Below the pieces are notes generated by a model. That model made no database searches, was not told where the DNA came from, and saw nothing but the letters and a program-made list of their open reading frames with translations. A stretch of DNA of 64,000 nucleotides from Phytophthora hibernalis (lineage: Eukaryota; Oomycota; Peronosporomycetes; Peronosporales; Peronosporaceae): contig JAAKBF010000086.1 of NCBI GenBank assembly GCA_012656075.1, positions 124,001 to 188,000 on the forward strand, given 5' to 3'. Position 1 is the first letter of the stretch, and every line of letters begins with the position of its first letter. Below are positions 21,391 through 31,837 of this stretch, in pieces. Both the position numbers and the translations under genes were made by a program.

Positions 21391-22776
21391 ATGACGGACG
21401 CACCGAAGGAGGCCAAGAAGCTCTGGGGCGGACGCTTCCGCGGCAACGTGGACCCGGTCATGAACAAGTTCAACGAGTCGCTGACCGTGGACAAGCGCAT
21501 GTGGCGCGTGGACCTGGACGGCTCCCAGGCGTACGCGCGCGCCCTGGAGAAGAGCGGCGTGCTGACAACCGCCGAGGCCGACGCCATCGTGGACGGCCTG
21601 GAGCAGGTGGGCGCCGAGTGGGCGGCCGGCACCTTCCAGCCCAAGGACGGTGACGAGGACATCCACACGGCCAACGAGCGCCGCCTCACGGAGCTCATCG
21701 GCGCTGTGGGCGGCAAGCTGCACACGGGCCGCAGTCGCAACGACCAGGTGGCCACGGACGTGCGTCTGTACCTGAAGCGCACCATCGTGGGTCTGCAGGA
21801 CGGCCTGAAGGAGCTCATCGGCACGGCCAACCAGCTGGCCGAGCACAACCTGGAGCTGCTCATGCCCGGCTTCACGCACCTGCAGCCGGCCCAGCCGCTG
21901 CGCTTCTCGCACTGGGTGCTGAGCCACGGCGCCGCGCTGCTGCGTGACGCCGACCGTCTGACGGACCTGACCAAGCGCGTGGACGTCATGCCGCTGGGCA
22001 ACGGCGCGCTGGCCGGCAACTCGTTCGGTCTGGACCGCGAGGCGCTGGCCCAGTCGCTGGGCTTCGCGCGCGTCACGCCCAACAGCCTCGACGGCGTGTG
22101 CGACCGCGACTTCATCGCCGAGTTCCTCTTCTGGGCCTCCATGCTCATGGTGCACCTGTCGCAGATGTCGGAGGACCTCATCATCTACAACACACTCAAG
22201 TTCGTGACCATGGCCGACGCCTACAGCACGGGCAGCTCGCTCATGCCCCAGAAGAAGAACCCGGACGCGCTCGAGCTGCTGCGCGGCAAGAGCGGTACCG
22301 TCATTGGCCGTCTCAGCGGCTTCCTCGTCACGCTCAAGGGCCTGCCGCGCTCGTACAACAAGGACCTGCAGGAGGACAAGACGGCGCTCTTCGACGTCGT
22401 GGACACGATCCAGGACTGCCTGCAGATCGCCACGGGCGTGCTGGCCACCATGACCCCGCACGGCGACAAGATGCGCAGCTTCCTCGTGACCGAGATGCTA
22501 GCCACGGACCTGGCCGAGTACCTCGTGCGCAAGGGCGTCCCCTTCCGTGAGACCCACCACGTCGCCGGCGCTGCTGTGCGTCTCGCTGAGGACAAGAACA
22601 AGTCGCTCAACGCGCTCACGTTCGACGAGCTGTCGACGCTGCACCCCAAGTTCGAGCAAGACGTCATGGACGTCTGGGACTTTGACGTGAGCGTCGAGCG
22701 CAAGAACGTCACGGGCGGCACCAGCAAGAGCGCCGTGCAGAAGCAGATTGACGACATCAAGGCGTGGCTCGCCTAG
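21391..22776 (+). CDS. ASL: Argininosuccinate lyase
   Basis: The protein (461 residues, single exon) splits argininosuccinate into arginine and fumarate, the last step of arginine synthesis, as a cytosolic homotetramer. It begins with KLWGGRFRG, typical of the enzyme, and has the three conserved regions of the fumarase/aspartase superfamily: TGRSRNDQ, FTHLQPAQP and the signature GSSLMPQKKNPD with the catalytic serine loop. Length and gene order of motifs match bacterial ArgH and eukaryotic ASL. The third codon position is very GC-rich, as expected for a highly expressed oomycete gene. There is no targeting extension. Confidence 0.97.
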   Translation: MTDAPKEAKKLWGGRFRGNVDPVMNKFNESLTVDKRMWRVDLDGSQAYARALEKSGVLTTAEADAIVDGLEQVGAEWAAGTFQPKDGDEDIHTANERRLTELIGAVGGKLHTGRSRNDQVATDVRLYLKRTIVGLQDGLKELIGTANQLAEHNLELLMPGFTHLQPAQPLRFSHWVLSHGAALLRDADRLTDLTKRVDVMPLGNGALAGNSFGLDREALAQSLGFARVTPNSLDGVCDRDFIAEFLFWASMLMVHLSQMSEDLIIYNTLKFVTMADAYSTGSSLMPQKKNPDALELLRGKSGTVIGRLSGFLVTLKGLPRSYNKDLQEDKTALFDVVDTIQDCLQIATGVLATMTPHGDKMRSFLVTEMLATDLAEYLVRKGVPFRETHHVAGAAVRLAEDKNKSLNALTFDELSTLHPKFEQDVMDVWDFDVSVERKNVTGGTSKSAVQKQIDDIKAWLA

Positions 22777-23006
22777 ACCTGTCGACCTGCAGTATGTGAG
22801 CTTCACCTCTCAGCTGATACATGTCGGCCGCACCTTTATAATCTAATGACGAAGGAACCATTTCAACCAGACTTGTTCTTGATACCGGTACCGGTACCGG
22901 TAGCAACAAAGAGGACGGTATCCAGGCGTTATATTCTGTCTTCTGTCTTCTAGTCTGTGGTAGCAGCCTCCATTGTTTAGTGACCCCTGCAGACACAATG
23001 ACATAA
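22777..23006. repeat. Short intergenic spacer with GGTACC repeat
   Basis: The spacer between convergent genes holds a short run of the self-complementary hexamer GGTACC (about 22884-22902, ccggtaccggtaccggtagc). No gene is seen. Confidence 0.5.
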
Positions 23007-23339
23007 TTAGTGCCACCGAACACCACAAAGTGCCAATTTGACGCACGATTTCTTGCGACGCAGGATGAAGTCGATCATGGAACCCACACGACGGTTGGCA
23101 CGACGGATGTTCTGCTCCTCGGCTTTGCGTTTGCGCTTCTGCCACTTCTTCTCGTGGAAGCGCTTGAGCGCCAGCGTCTTGAGCGAGCCATCCTCTGCCA
23201 GGATCGTCTGCATGCGGCTGGCCACGCGGGTGACGTCCTGTCCATTGTGCACTTTGGCCCACAGCGAACGCTGCTGCATGTTGGTGGCCAACGAGGCGGC
23301 CGGGCGACGGACAGCGGAGCGCATCAAGGCCGACATCAT
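23007..23339 (-). CDS. Mitochondrial small-subunit ribosomal protein bS21m
   Basis: From the ATG at 23339 the protein is 110 residues. It starts with a basic, Ser/Ala-rich leader (MMSALMRSAVRRPAASLATN) suited to mitochondrial import. The body follows S21: DVTRVASRMQTILAEDGSL, then KRFHEKKWQKRKRKAEEQ, then FILRRKKS, in the order of bacterial bS21 and animal MRPS21. bS21 sits on the small-subunit platform next to the mRNA exit. An in-frame upstream extension to 23435 lacks an ATG there and lowers resemblance, so I prefer 23339. It is divergent from the GET3 gene, 150 bp between starts. Confidence 0.8.
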   Translation of the reverse strand: MMSALMRSAVRRPAASLATNMQQRSLWAKVHNGQDVTRVASRMQTILAEDGSLKTLALKRFHEKKWQKRKRKAEEQNIRRANRRVGSMIDFILRRKKSCVKLALCGVRWH

Positions 23340-23444
23340 CTTGACTCGGAATGAGCTCCTCGAAAGTGTGGCCCTTAGCTGGTGTACCGGGAAGTCAGTG
23401 GTTTTGACTACTGGTGGTTGTGAGGTGGTACACATATGATGCCT

Positions 23445-23451
23445 TCATTTC
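23445..23451 (+). promoter_or_regulatory. Oomycete initiator-like element of GET3
   Basis: TCATTTC lies 38 nt upstream of the ATG at 23490 in the short spacer shared with the divergent bS21m gene. Confidence 0.4.
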
Positions 23452-23489
23452 GGGACACTGACAACGTGGCCCAGTATTGAAAAAGAAGC

Positions 23490-24634
23490 ATGGCGGACCT
23501 AGTGACGGATGTACCCGAGGCGAGTCTGCGTAACCTGGTGGCGCAGCAGTCGCTACAGTGGATCTTCGTGGGAGGCAAGGGAGGCGTGGGTAAGACCACC
23601 ACGTCCTGCTGTCTGGCTATTCAGCTGGCGGCCCAGCGCGAGAAGGTGCTCATCGTGTCAACAGACCCCGCGCACAACCTCAGGTATCTTACTGTAGATC
23701 CAGGGAGCGCCCTACCATGTTCTACCTTGCTCTATCTTTTGCTAATATATGTTGCTGTCAATTGTACAGTGATGCGTTCGGCCAGAAGTTCACGCGTGAG
23801 CCGACGCCTGTGAACGGGTTCTCCAACCTGGCGGTCATGGAGATCGACCCCAACGTGGACGTACGACGGATCTACTTGCTGTTCTACCGACTCACTCTAC
23901 CTTGCTCTACTAACTATTGGTGTTGATGTTTAGTTGGAGGAGATGAACTCGGACGGCGTGCAGGACAACTCGGGCATGGCCTCGTTCATGAAGGACCTGA
24001 CCAACTCCATCCCCGGCATCGACGAGGCCATGAGCTTCGCCGAGCTCATGAAGCAGGTGCAGAACATGGACTACTCGGTCATCGTGTTCGACACGGCCCC
24101 CACGGGCCACACGCTGCGGCTGTTGAGCTTCCCACGGCGCTGGACAAAGCCTTCGATAAGATCTTGTCGCTCAAGAACCAGTTCTCTGGTATGTTCTCGC
24201 AGGTCTCAGCGCTTCTGGGTGGCGCACTGCCGTCGCAGGAGATGCTGATGGGCAAGCTGGAGCAGACCCGCGAGGTCATCCAGAAGGTGAACGCGCAGTT
24301 CAAAGACCCGGAGCGCACCACCTTCGTGTGCGTGTGCATCCCCGAGTTCCTGTCGCTGTACGAGACGGAGCGCCTCGTACAGGAACTCACCAAGTACGAG
24401 ATCGACGTGCACAACGTGGTGGTGAACCAGGTGCTGTACCCGGAGGAGGGGTCGTCGTGCAAGAGCTGCAACGCCCGCCAGAAGATGCAGCAGAAGTACA
24501 TCGACCAGATCTACGACCTGTACGAGGACTTCCACGTCGTGGAGATGCCGCTGCTGAATGAGGAGGTGCGCGGCGTGCCCTCGCTCAAGGCCTTCTCGGA
24601 GAACCTGCTGGCACCGTATGAACCCAACCAGTAA
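23490..24634 (+). CDS. GET3: GET3/TRC40 tail-anchored protein targeting ATPase
   Basis: Three exons (23490-23683, 23770-23860, 23934-24634) are separated by 86- and 73-nt GT-AG introns. The ATPase core is clear: deviant P-loop GGKGGVGKTTTS, switch I DPAHNLSDAFGQKF across the first splice, switch II DTAPTGHTLRLLSFP, and the zinc-binding CKSC of the eukaryotic homodimer. It has the eukaryotic single-domain length, unlike two-domain bacterial ArsA. It captures newly made tail-anchored proteins and delivers them to the ER. The frame breaks at the CCC at 24131-24133; one further C restores a continuous 328-residue protein, so I judge this a sequence error in an essential gene. Confidence 0.93.
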
Positions 24635-25097
24635 CGAGGTAGCACACTCAATTCATGAGAGAAGAGGGCAGCTCTTGTGAACGAGTCTAGATCTTACTAC
24701 TCGGCGTTGCCTCTGCTTGTTATTTTGTTTGAACGTATCCTGTCAACGCTTGGCAACTTCAAACTGCGTCTACTGGCAGCGTTGGTGTTTGTCCTACGTG
24801 CATTGTGGCAGTAGCGGAGCGGCAATACGTTTGCTGATCTTGTGAACGATAAAGCGATCAACTTCAGTTTGTCAAGACTAAAATCAGCAAGTTGGAAGTA
24901 AACGCAGGTCTACATACGCTGCTGCTGGTCCGAGCCAGAGGTGGGGGATATGGTATCCACTAGCGCCTACAACGCTAAAGGGCTCACGAAAAAGAAGAGG
25001 GAGCTTGCGTTGAAGTAAGAACGCAAGCTGTGAAGGAGACAGGTGATATCTCGAGAAGCAGCAGTTACATGTAGATGAGAAGAATGAGTTACTACAT
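24635..25097. other. Intergenic, no gene seen
   Basis: This stretch separates the convergent GET3 and YJU2 genes. Only short frames without coherent protein sequence occur. It holds the 3' regions of both genes. Confidence 0.6.
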
Positions 25098-25934
25098 CTA
25101 TTCGTCACTGCTGTCGCTATAATCTGCCACCAAGCTCGCTACGGGTGCGACGGGTGCTTTTGCCTTGCTCTTTTTCTTCGCTGCCACAGTGCTCTTCTTC
25201 TTGATCGTCACCGCCAATTTGAGTGGCGGCGTCGCAGTGGTGTCTGGTTTGTCATCTACCAGCGCAGCCTTCGGCTTAACGTCTTCCTTACTCTCAGCCA
25301 CCGGCCGCTTGAGCTTCTGCCTCTGTTCGAACACGCGACGCGCCTCCTGCCTGTCGTCCTCCAGCTGCTTGTCGCGCTGCTCCTGGCTGAGCTGGTCCAC
25401 GTCTGCGTGCTGCTGCAGCAGTTTGTCCGTGTCCACCTTGGCGTGGCGCTGATTGATGGCCTTGATCTCGTCCAGCGCGTCCAGAATGTCCATCTCCCGC
25501 TTGGAGTCGAGCGTGCGGTTCTCGAGCGCCTTCATGGCGTCGCCCTTCTCCTCCTGGACGCGTTGGGCTACAGCAGCCTCTTCCTCTCCTTCCGTCTCTC
25601 TCCAAGGCTCAAAGTTGCGCTGACAGCCGTGCTCAGCCACGTAGTCGCCGCGCTTGGGGTCCGTCTTGAACGTGATCTCGGCGGAGCACGTGATGCACTT
25701 GATGTAGAAGCGGAAGATGCGGATGCCGTGGTAGGTCTCCTCCAGCACCTCCTCCTTGCGTGAGTTGAACTTCTTGCCGCGGTACATGTACTCGCCGCAC
25801 GTGGCGCACTGGATGGAGAAGGGCAGCATCATGCGCACCTGGATCTGCTCATTCTTGGGCTTCTTGCGCCGCGGTACGAGCGACGGGTCAAAGTCCGGCG
25901 GGAAGTACTTGTTCAGCACCTTTCGCTCGCCCAT
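25098..25934 (-). CDS. YJU2/CWC16-family pre-mRNA splicing factor
   Basis: The 278-residue protein begins MGERKVLNKYFPPDFDP, the near-invariant start of YJU2/CCDC94. The zinc-binding pairs are Cys43/Cys46 (CATC) and Cys80/Cys83 (CITC), separated by the basic region RGKKFNSRKE. NFEPW follows, then a helical Glu/Gln/Arg-rich middle and a Lys-rich tail (IKKKSTVAAKKKSKAK). YJU2 joins the spliceosome with the Prp19 complex and promotes the first transesterification (branching). The gene is intact, single exon, with a leader-less compact start, and convergent with GET3. Confidence 0.95.
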   Translation of the reverse strand: MGERKVLNKYFPPDFDPSLVPRRKKPKNEQIQVRMMLPFSIQCATCGEYMYRGKKFNSRKEEVLEETYHGIRIFRFYIKCITCSAEITFKTDPKRGDYVAEHGCQRNFEPWRETEGEEEAAVAQRVQEEKGDAMKALENRTLDSKREMDILDALDEIKAINQRHAKVDTDKLLQQHADVDQLSQEQRDKQLEDDRQEARRVFEQRQKLKRPVAESKEDVKPKAALVDDKPDTTATPPLKLAVTIKKKSTVAAKKKSKAKAPVAPVASLVADYSDSSDE

Positions 25935-27372
25935 GACGCTAGAATTGGGTTATTGGTCCGGCAGCTCTTTTTGGTCCGGACGAGAGCACAAATCACAAAC
26001 CTATCGAGATGACTGCGAAACCTGCATGACTGGATTAATGTTCTACGATCCGGTGGTGCACAATGCAGTTTCTGGCTACTGCGAGGCCAGTGTGGGTGAA
26101 GGATTGAGTGGCGAGGAGCTCTGCTTGGTGGCGAGCATTTATGTGTTTTGCTGCAGGTTCGGACCAGTGCGGGCGCGGGCCGAAGGCGTGGCCTGCGCCA
26201 GTGAGCGGTGGGCGAAGTACAGGAGGCAATCGAGGCACGCCGCGAATGAGCCTTGGTCTACTGTAGTGCGAAGTAGGCGAGCGAAATCGTGGGTATTACG
26301 CAGCTCATTCGCGCGCGCTGCTCTTGGTGGATGAGAGGGGCGCATTGAAGCTGTTTCGACGAGTGGGGCAGCTTCAAACTGAGTGCTCCAGATGGTCTCG
26401 GTTATCTCGGTACAGTATTACTACGTGTACAGTAGAAGCTGCTGTCGGTCGTCATGCAGGACTCGTGGAAGGCTTTTGATGCAGGACCCAAGAGAAAACG
26501 CGCACACCGTCCATCAACATCAACAACAAGGCAGGACAAGGTTGAACCTTGTCCTGCGTCAGCTTTGCACTCGAAAAGCGCAATCCTGGCGTTTACTTGT
26601 GGGCCCAACTCAGACATTGATCACGTAACCTTTTGCCTCTCGTCGGAACGAGCTGCACTGCAAAGGCGTCGAGGGCCGCACCTCCGGAACCTTTATCATC
26701 GCAGTCTGCTCGCGTGCCAGCTGTGGTCTCGCCAGCGGAACAGCACGGAGGCGAGGATCGGTGTTAACTGCAGCAGCGGCACGCGCCACATGCAACGAGC
26801 AGGCATGCCGACGGTGCAGCTTCAGACGTCGCTAAAAACGTCGGCGTTACGCTAGGTAGCTACCAGGCAGCAGCTCGAAGCTGGTCTCGTTGGGACTTCA
26901 GCAGCACCGGCAGCAAGCTTTTACGGCGCACATCGGATGTCCTACCGATATTGACAGTTCGCTGTGTGCATCTGGTAGGTCCCCTACATTTGCTGCCTTT
27001 TGCCGGTGGATGCCAACGTGCGGCTGTTGTCGATCGCAATGAGTGGCGCAAATTATGATCAGTCCGGGAGCTGCTGCGCGTTTCTAGCTTTGTAAAAGGT
27101 TTTCCCCTCCCGCGCCCCCGCAGTCCATTCTGTTGGTCCAGGTCAATTAACTTGTGCGTTGTAAGTTGCTGGATAAAGATGGCTCGGCTATAAACACATC
27201 GGGGAGGGATGACATTTAGAAACCGTTCAGCCGACACAAACGGTGCTTCGGCGGCAAACCTGGCCACACAGCCGACACCGTCTAACCAATTATCCGTCCA
27301 CACAGATACCTCTATACAACAATTATTAAGCGAATCTTGACCTTAACAACCACAATCAAATTCAACCACAGC
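25935..27372. other. Long spacer between YJU2 and ALAS, no supported gene
   Basis: Open frames up to about 150 codons occur on both strands (for example 26454-26855 plus and 26860-27303 minus), but they overlap each other, lack recognisable domains and show no family resemblance. A 27-bp perfect palindrome lies at 26531-26557. The promoters of the divergent YJU2 and ALAS genes are probably at the two ends. Confidence 0.5.
26531..26557. repeat. 27-bp perfect inverted repeat
   Basis: Two 13-base arms (gcaggacaaggtt and its exact complement) flank a single G. As RNA it would have too small a loop for a full hairpin; as DNA it is a near-perfect dyad. Confidence 0.8.
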
Positions 27373-27379
27373 TCATTCC
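27373..27379 (+). promoter_or_regulatory. Oomycete initiator-like element of ALAS
   Basis: GCTCATTCCATATT (core TCATTCC) resembles the oomycete Inr, about 145 nt upstream of the ATG at 27525. A weaker TCATTTT occurs at about 27475. Confidence 0.4.
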
Positions 27380-27524
27380 ATATTACGATACAGTTCTAAC
27401 AACATACTATCATGTCTCACAAATCCCGACGTGTCCGGGTGGTCTGTCCCCCTCGCCGCACGCCTCCCGTTCGGTCATTTTGGAACTGGTCACCACCAGC
27501 ACAAGCAGCTTCCCCTTTGCCCCC

Positions 27525-29200
27525 ATGGCTCTAACTCGCGCCTCCGTCGCCGCCGGGCGTCTGCAGGCCGCCTCCCGCTGCCCCTTCATGCACGCGCTGC
27601 CCACGGCCCGCGCCGCGCTGCTGCCCAACATCTCGCAGCTGGCCAAAATGTGTCCGCACATGTCGTCCGTCATGGGCGCCGCGTCCGCCGGCGGCAACTC
27701 GTCACAGGCGCACGCCACGTCTACCACGTCGGACGCCACGCTCAAGCGCATCTCGGAGCTCAAGAAGAAGGCGCAACAGCACAAGAGCGCGCAGCTGGGC
27801 GGCCCCAAGCCCTACTCGTCGGCCGTGGCGCGCTTCCCGACGGCGCCCACCCGCCAGACGCGCGTGGGCGGCCTCTCTGGGCCTCAGTACGAGAAGAACT
27901 TTGCGCAGACCATCGACACCATCAAGCGCGAGGGCCGCTACCGTCTGTTCGCCGACTTGGGCGCAAACGCGGCAAGTTCCCGCGTGCCACACACCACGAA
28001 GACTCTGGACGCACGAAGGAGGTCGTGGCCTGGTGCAGTAACGACTATTTGAGTATGGGACAGCACCCCAAGGTGGTTGCTGCTATGCACGAGTACCTGA
28101 TGAAGTCGGGTGCCGGCTCGGGTGGTACCCGTAACATCTCGGGCACGAACCACAACCACGTGCTGTTGGAGCGCGACCTGGCCGACCTGCACCAACAGGA
28201 GGCGGCGCTGCTCTTCACGTCGTGCTACGTGGCCAACGACAGCGTCATCTCGACGCTCACCAAGATCTTCCCCAACCTCATCATGTTCTCGGACAGTCTG
28301 AACCACGCGTCCATGATCCAGGGCATCCGACACAGTGGCGCCAAGAAGTTTATCTACAAGCACAACGACACAAAGGACCTCGAGGAGAAGCTCAAGATGG
28401 CCGACCCCGACGCCCCCAAGCTCATCCTGTTTGAGAGTGTCAACTCCATGGAGGGCACCGTCGCCCCGCTGCACGAGATCTGCGACCTGGCAGACAAGTA
28501 CGGTGCTATGACGTTCAACGACGAGGTGCACGCTGTGGGTCTGTACGGCAACCGCGGCGCTGGCGTCGCTGAGCGCGACCACTGCCTGGACCGGATCACT
28601 ATGGTGACTGGTACACTGGCCAAGGGCTACGGCATCATGGGCGGCTACGTGGCTGGTAACGCCGCGCTGGTGGACGCCATGCGCTCGTGCGCCTCGGGCT
28701 TCATCTTCAGCTCGTCGATGCCGCCCATGCTCGCTGCTGGCGCCCGCGCGTCAGTGAACCACCTTAAGGAGAGTCAGGTGGAACGCTCGACCATGCACGC
28801 CCGCTCGCAGGAGCTAAAGAACAAGTTGGTGGACGCCGGCTTCCCGCTGCTACCGAGCGTGAGCCACATCATCCCGCTCATGGTGGGCGACGCCGTCAAG
28901 GTGAAGGAGGCCTCGCGCATCCTCATGGAGAAGTACCACATCTACGTGCAGCCCATTAACTTCCCGACGGTGCCCCGTGGCGAGGAGCGTCTTCGTCTGA
29001 CGCCTCTCCCCACCCACACGGACGCCATGGTGAAGGAGCTGATGACTGCTCTGGAGGATGTCTGGACCACGCTCGACTTGCCGCGTCAATTCGTGGCCAA
29101 GGGCGAGTACCTGCCCAAGGTGGAGTGGGCCAACTCGCCGCTGGAGATTGCCGGCGAGTTCGTGGTCGAGTCGACCCAGGAGGCTGCCTGCGCTGCTTAA
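27525..29200 (+). CDS. ALAS: 5-aminolevulinate synthase, mitochondrial
   Basis: The enzyme joins glycine and succinyl-CoA to 5-aminolevulinate, the first step of heme synthesis by the Shemin route, with PLP. The ATG at 27525 gives an Arg/Ala-rich leader carrying two Cys-Pro heme-regulatory motifs, Cys19-Pro20 (RCPFMHALP) and Cys43-Pro44 (MCPHM). The core follows: GRYRLFADLG, WCSNDYLSMGQHP, SGAGSGGTRNISG, FNDEVHAVGLYG and the PLP-lysine block TGTLAKGYGIMGGY, then RLRLTPLPTHT. The frame breaks at GGG 27959-27961, just before RKRGKFP; one more base gives a continuous 558 residues. The rest is intact, so a sequence error is likely. GC-rich codon use suggests high expression. Confidence 0.95.
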
Positions 29201-29687
29201 GTGCACTATGCGGTGGCCTCGCACTCCAGTGTTGGAAGAGCCCGAGGCCGTGTCCGCCTACCAAAGCCACACAACCAATGCGTAACCATTAGGAGAACAA
29301 AAGGAAGAAGAGCTTAAGTCTCGATTAATGTATCCAACCTCACGTCCTGCTTCCAAAGGATGCAGGACTGGGAAGTTCCATCCTATCATTTCGGCTAGCG
29401 TTCTTCATTTGCTTCATGAGCACATCGCAGTTTTACAGTATACTGAAGGGCTCGATGGAAACTTGTCTTGTCGTTTTACAGCGTCCAAGACTTGGACCAA
29501 GTATCACGAGCACATCGCAGGTTTAACGTTCGTTTTCGGCAAACTAATGATGCGTCCAAGTCCTTATGTAAAACGTCAAAGAACGGTATTATAATTGCTA
29601 CTGGAGCTGTTTCTTGGCCATGCTATTAGCGATGTTCTAGTAGTTTATTTGTTGCTGCTCATGAAAGTCGGTGTTGCGCGCGAGGCG

Positions 29688-31542
29688 ATGGCCACGTCGA
29701 TTCCTCGGCGAACAAGCTATGAGTTGCCCATGTCGAGACACTCCAACAAACCCGCCACTTTGCCGGCCCAACTCAAGCGAGCATGGGTTTCTACACAAGT
29801 GAGTCACCGAGGTCGGTACTCCATCGAGCGGTTGCTGGCACTTGGCGAATATACGCGACGAACTTCTCGTCTTCGAGTGTTTCTTGTGTGCGTCGGAACT
29901 CCGTTGCCCATGATTGCGTTCGCGTTGTCATTGGAGTGCGTGCCACTGCAAGACCCGAAGGACGGGTGGAAAGCCAACTACGGAGTTTGGATTCGTAGTG
30001 CCGTGGTATGCGGCGTCATCGCGTACACGATGCTGGTAGAGTTGCGGCATTTGATCGAAGGAGTGAAGATTTCGCTACGCCAGACTTTGCTGGTGCTAGG
30101 ATGTGTGGTGGTGGGGGTCTCGGCGTTGTGTATGACCGCAGCCGCGTATTTGGCCTTCCCGATCCCGTTCATGAGTATTCTGATGGTTCCACCATTGTTG
30201 GGTATCGTTGCTGTCTCACTGCGAGTCGCGTTTGGTGCTGGAGGTTTCGAAAAATGATGGTGCATCCTGCGCAGATTTTCGGTTTTGTTCTCTTCGTTTT
30301 TGCTCAGGCGCTGACACTCGTGATCTACCCCGTATATCAAGTGCTTTTTGACGTCGCGATTGGTACGCACTTTGAGTTGCCTGTACTGATGCTGCTTCCG
30401 GTGGTCAAGATGATCACGAAAAACATTGTAGCGTCAAGCATCGACTATATGGAGGATATGATGCCCGAGTCGGTCATTTTCACCGTTGACTTCTTCAACG
30501 CACTGTACGTGGCCTCCTGCATGCAACGGGCATCGTCCACTATCACTATTATAGTTATCATGTTTGTCGACACATTTCACACTGTCTTGGCACTACGGGG
30601 TTATACAAAACTGCGTTTGAAATCCGCCTCCGGTTGAATCATGAAATGGCAGGGGACCAAGAGGCCTTACGGGTGTTGGACGTAGCATGTTCACTGTGTC
30701 AACATCTCGATAAGTTTGAAAGACAAGAGTGCTCGCGCATTCAACTGCGCTCGTGTCTTCCTCACGTCTTGTCATCTACAGGACGAAGCTTTCTCGCTCG
30801 CTTGGAAAAATATCCTCTGAAGCCTGCTGTCAAAACTCATCGCAGGCGATTCGGTAGTGTAAGTCCGGCCCCAGTGCGTACGGACGGCGCTACTCTTGTT
30901 ACGCAAAGTGCGGGGTGGGCATCAGCCAAGCGAATGATCACCAAGGTGCACGCCGTTTCTGCCATCCAAATCATGCCAGTAAGGGAAGTCAAGCCAGACA
31001 GCACATCGAGGACACAGAGCGCTCTGTCCTCAAACTCAGTGCCTCCATCGTATATTCTCCAGAGGATCATGGAGATATTGTTTAGGACAGAATGCCTCGT
31101 GCTCACAGAGTACTTGGAGTCATTCATCCCGATTTTCTACGCAAATTTCGTGTGCGTCATGGTTCAACTTCCCAGTGCGCGATATCACGCAGAATTGGAA
31201 GGCATTACACAAGAAAATGTGAAGGATACGGTGCAATCTGTCTTTTTTACGGGCTGCTCGAATGCACGTCGTTTCTTGTCCTCGTCATTGTCATCAAACG
31301 CACTATTGGGATGCACGCGCTCTACCATCTCGCTTTCGTGTTGGAAACGCAGACGTCACTTATTCAAAGCAAACTTATCGTCTGGATGCTGCTGACGTTG
31401 ACGTGCCGCGTGGTACACTACGGTGCGTCCTTAACTCTACTTTGGTCGAGACATGCTCGGAATCATCTAAAATTGCGTTGTGTGAGCAGGTTTCGACTTC
31501 ACCTTTCAGTTCCCGTGGATTCAAGGCAATGCGGCTGGTTAA
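29688..31542 (+). CDS. Second-type multi-pass membrane protein, oomycete family
   Basis: A predicted membrane protein of about 596 residues with segments such as VFLVCVGTPLPMIAFALSL, FGFVLFVFAQALTLVIYPVY and YGLLECTSFLVLVIVIKR. A 67-nt GT-AG intron (31423-31489) joins RVVHYG to FDFTFQFPWIQGN before the stop at 31540. Three frame changes fall in runs of T (30245-30247, 30616-30618, 31243-31248); adding one T at each makes a whole number of codons and continuous sequence. The block TECLVLTEYLESFIPIFYANFVC is, from memory, typical of a large Phytophthora family of uncharacterised transmembrane proteins. It is not the family of the 9-19 kb cluster. ATGs at 29661 and 29595 (non-ATG) are alternative starts. 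Function unknown. Confidence 0.7.
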
Positions 31543-31805
31543 TATGAAGTGTCAGGGTACCGACACCTTTGTTGAAATGCTAGACGAAATGGCTTCTACG
31601 AATCATTGATTCGAACTTGGATCTTGTAGTGGCAGAAATGTTACCCACGGCATCGATAACGTGAAAAATATGTGTTGTGCCTGAAAAATTCCAGGTTCGG
31701 TCGATAATGTACACCTGATGGCGCTCGGATCACGACGCTACAGATATGATGTTTGGATAAGCTTAGCTCAAACGTATCAAATTAACGTTGCTGCCTTTTT
31801 CGTAT

Positions 31806-31819
31806 CCATTTCGCACTTT
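31806..31819 (+). promoter_or_regulatory. Initiator-like element of the HAD phosphatase gene
   Basis: CCATTTCGCACTTT closely follows the oomycete Inr plus flanking-region consensus (YCATTYYNCAWTTT) with two deviations, and ends 18 nt before the ATG at 31838. Confidence 0.4.
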
Positions 31820-31837
31820 ACCAATCCTGCGGAGACC

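Noticed and set aside
22098..22550. Long frames opposite and alongside argininosuccinate lyase (also 21324-22461 minus)
   Set aside because: They are Arg/Ala/His-rich translations forced by the very GC-rich codon use of the lyase; they have no domain.
26860..27303. 147-codon minus frame upstream of ALAS
   Set aside because: It has no recognisable domain or coherent composition and overlaps the presumed ALAS promoter region.
27431..27960. The upstream reading of the long ALAS frame from 27431
   Set aside because: The frame at 27525 gives a proper leader and the conserved GRYRLFADLG; the 27431 reading is out of frame there.
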